Shown here: piece by piece, positions 62,213-64,000 of the stretch
Layout of the letters: every line of letters begins with the position of its first letter
Position numbering within the stretch: position 1 is the first letter of the stretch
Assembly: GCA_036340635.1 (NCBI GenBank)
Contig: JAYYYF010000002.1
Location: 62,001 to 126,000 of the forward strand
Reading direction: 5' to 3'
DNA length: 64,000 nt
DNA from: GCA-002728855 sp036340635
GTDB lineage: Bacteria; Bacteroidota; Bacteroidia; Flavobacteriales; Flavobacteriaceae
Program-made: the position numbers and the translations under genes
The notes under the pieces: model-generated
Database searches by the model: none
Seen by the model: only the letters and a program-made list of their open reading frames with translations
What the model was told of the DNA's origin: nothing

Positions 62213-63883
62213 TTAGTAAATAAAAGCGGCTGCATCATCACCTCTTGGATCTGCTCCTGCTGATATAAATCCATCAGCATCAATCATAATAGCATCTACT
62301 CTCCCAATACTTCTTATGTACTCAGATTTTATATCATATCCTTTAGTTTGAAGACTTTCTATTAGCTCTTTTTTAAACCTGTCTTTTTCAAACTCAATTT
62401 TTTCAGGAATCCATTGATGATGAAATCTAGGAAAATCAACAGCATCTTGGATACCCATTTCAAATTCATACGCATTAAGAATCACTTGAAATACAGATGT
62501 AATTATTGTTGATCCTCCAGGTGTTCCTAGAATCATGTAAAGAGAGTCATTTTTTTCTACAATAGTTGGGGTCATTGAACTTAGCATTCTTTTTTTAGGC
62601 TGAATGGAATTTGCTTTTCCACCAATTAAACCAAACATGTTTTGAGTTCCAGGTTTACTGCTAAAATCATCCATTTCATTGTTTAGGAAAAAACCGAATT
62701 TTTCAACATAAACTTTAGACCCATAACTTGCATTGAGTGTTGTTGTAACAGAAATGGCATTTCCAAATTGATCTAAAATAGAAAAATGAGTAGTTTCTTC
62801 ACTTTCCTGCCAAGAAACTATTTCTCCGGGATTAATTTTTGAAGATTTTGTAGCTTTTGAAAAAGTAAAGTCTTTCATTCTACTTTCTAAATAAGATTCA
62901 TTAATTAAACTATCTATCGGAATATTAATAAAATCAGGATCACCCAGGAATTTACTTCGATCAGCATAAGATCTTCTTTCAGCTTCAATCATTAATTGAA
63001 TTGTTTTTTCATTATTATTACCAAATTCTTTAATTGGATATTTTTCTATCGATTTAAGCATTTGAGCAAGGCATATACCTCCACTTGAAGGAGGAGACAT
63101 AGAAAAAATATTAAGGTCCTTATATTTAAATTTTATGGGCTCTCTCCACTTAGGCTCATATGCTGCTAAATCTTCTAAATCAATAATTCCACCACTTTCT
63201 TTAATTTCCTGAACTATACTTTTTGCTATTTCTCCCTCATAAAATGCCTTTTCACCTTTATCAGAAATTAACTTTAAGGCGTTTGCAAAAGCAATGTTTT
63301 TTATAGTATCACCTTTTTCAAATTTTTTTGCAAAAAATGTATTTTCTCCGTTAACTTCTATAAAATCAGAACGTTTACTTTGAAGGCTTGATTTTTGACC
63401 TTCAGTAACAATAAATCCATTTAAAGCTAATTCTATTGAAGGTTTAATTAAATCCTGCATAGGCATTGTTCCAAACCTTCTATGTATTTCAAAAAGACCT
63501 GCTACAGTTCCGGGTACGCCAACAGCTAGACCCCCTTTTATGCTTTTGTCAGGAATTACTTCACCTGATTCGTTTTGAAACATTTTTTCATATGCATTAA
63601 GGGGTGCCATTTCTCGATAATCTATTGAACCAGTTTCACCATTTTTTTTACGATAAACCATAAATCCACCTCCAGAAATATTACCTGCATTAGGGAAACA
63701 TACAGAAAGAGCAAAATTTGTAGCAATCATTGCGTCAAAAGCTGTTCCACCTTTTTTAAGAATTTCAACACCAATTTTTGACGCTTCAATTCTAGCTGAA
63801 ACAACAGCTGCTTTAGGAGTATCTATTTTTTTGTTGCAGGATGTAAAGATTAAAATAGCTAGTAAATACAAAGATTTTTTCAT
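62213..63883 (-). CDS. ggt: Gamma-glutamyltranspeptidase, lipoprotein form
   Basis: The signal ends LIFTSC, with Cys16 as the lipid anchor, so the enzyme is tethered rather than free periplasmic. The autoprocessing nucleophile is Thr364 in SEETTHFSILDQFGNAISVT, and upstream are the large-subunit motifs SGGGFMVYRKK, DYREMAPL, GVPGTVAGL and SPPSSGG. The mature enzyme cuts the gamma-glutamyl bond of glutathione and similar peptides and supplies cysteine and glutamate. Length 556 is normal. It follows an unidentified gene on the same strand after 11 bases. Confidence 0.94.
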   Translation of the reverse strand: MKKSLYLLAILIFTSCNKKIDTPKAAVVSARIEASKIGVEILKKGGTAFDAMIATNFALSVCFPNAGNISGGGFMVYRKKNGETGSIDYREMAPLNAYEKMFQNESGEVIPDKSIKGGLAVGVPGTVAGLFEIHRRFGTMPMQDLIKPSIELALNGFIVTEGQKSSLQSKRSDFIEVNGENTFFAKKFEKGDTIKNIAFANALKLISDKGEKAFYEGEIAKSIVQEIKESGGIIDLEDLAAYEPKWREPIKFKYKDLNIFSMSPPSSGGICLAQMLKSIEKYPIKEFGNNNEKTIQLMIEAERRSYADRSKFLGDPDFINIPIDSLINESYLESRMKDFTFSKATKSSKINPGEIVSWQESEETTHFSILDQFGNAISVTTTLNASYGSKVYVEKFGFFLNNEMDDFSSKPGTQNMFGLIGGKANSIQPKKRMLSSMTPTIVEKNDSLYMILGTPGGSTIITSVFQVILNAYEFEMGIQDAVDFPRFHHQWIPEKIEFEKDRFKKELIESLQTKGYDIKSEYIRSIGRVDAIMIDADGFISAGADPRGDDAAAFIY

Positions 63884-63894
63884 TTCAATTTATT

Positions 63895-64000
63895 TTAGGT
63901 ATCATTTGGTAAAAACTCTTTATTCAAAAAATCTATTTGTTTTTCAGAAAAATACTTAATGTCTTTAAAAAACATAAAAAAATCTTTTTCAAAAGAGCTG
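63895..64000 (-). CDS. 3' end of an unidentified gene cut by the window edge
   Basis: The minus strand reads SSFEKDFFMFFKDIKYFSEK and on through QIDFLNKEFLPNDT to a stop at 63895-63897, 11 bases before the ggt start. At least 34 codons are open to the window edge. The sequence is hydrophilic at the end and not enough to name a family. It is probably in one transcription unit with ggt. Confidence 0.55.
   Translation of the reverse strand, partial: SSFEKDFFMFFKDIKYFSEKQIDFLNKEFLPNDT

Noticed and set aside
1..64000. tRNA, rRNA, CRISPR array, prophage or insertion sequence
   Set aside because: I looked for T-loop motifs, direct repeats with spacers, transposase motifs and terminal repeats and found none that hold up.

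Overview
The window is a gene-dense, very AT-rich stretch of bacterial chromosome that looks like the core genome of a marine-type flavobacterium (Bacteroidota, Flavobacteriaceae or close kin). The reasons are: gliding-motility genes gldF and gldG; Bacteroidota-type proteins such as a zinc-ligand-less Tgt, a fused branched-chain 2-oxoacid dehydrogenase E1 and a 542-residue ABC-F protein; lipoprotein signals ending in xSC; start codons with no visible Shine-Dalgarno sequence; and -7 promoter boxes of the Bacteroidota form TAnnTTTG. No intergenic gap exceeds 300 bases. I saw no tRNA or rRNA gene, insertion sequence, prophage or CRISPR array.

Layout. 1-3.3 kb: edge gene fragment, S4-domain RNA-binding protein, FKBP-like lipoprotein with calcium-type repeats, and a two-subunit transketolase. 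3.4-8.3 kb: tgt, LptF/G-type permease, accA, dnaB. 8.3-10 kb (minus): HAD phosphatase and prfB with its programmed +1 frameshift. 10-18 kb (plus): secreted zincin metalloprotease, threonine aldolase, S9 oligopeptidase, then a PLP pair (cysteine-synthase-like plus alpha-oxoamine synthase) that I read as a candidate sulfonolipid (capnine) operon. 18-22.5 kb (minus): dnaN, gldG, gldF and a SAM hydrolase. 22.5-24.4 kb: phoH-like gene and purC. 24.4-34.6 kb, mostly minus: miaA, K+ channel, DnaQ-type exonuclease, YggS, 3-hydroxyacyl-CoA dehydrogenase, Gfo/Idh/MocA oxidoreductase, pcm (plus), smpB, clpB, nnrDE. 34.7-41.8 kb: glyA, glutaminyl cyclase, SRP RNA, SDR, transaldolase-like enzyme, thioredoxin-fold lipoprotein, ABC-F. 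41.8-47.3 kb (minus): DUF2007-like protein, unknown membrane protein, pheT, recG. 47.4-54 kb: patatin, UvrD/PcrA helicase, OmpA-type lipoprotein, glycosyltransferase, PD-(D/E)xK nuclease, holA. 54-64 kb (minus): branched-chain E1, a degenerate M1-peptidase/beta-barrel protein, uvrA, gamma-glutamyltranspeptidase lipoprotein, and the end of an unidentified gene.

Themes. Replication and repair genes are scattered throughout (dnaB, dnaN, holA, recG, uvrD, uvrA, an exonuclease). Translation genes are equally frequent (prfB, tgt, miaA, pheT, smpB, SRP RNA, ABC-F). Surface and gliding functions cluster around 15.7-22.4 kb, where a possible capnine-forming pair lies next to gldFG. I found no large unknown system. 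The points most worth a second look are the sulfonolipid candidate, the pseudo-M1 outer-membrane protein, the Tgt without zinc cysteines, the perfect AGGAGG in the prfB frameshift site of a genome without visible Shine-Dalgarno starts, and -7 boxes so close to start codons that dnaB may be leaderless.
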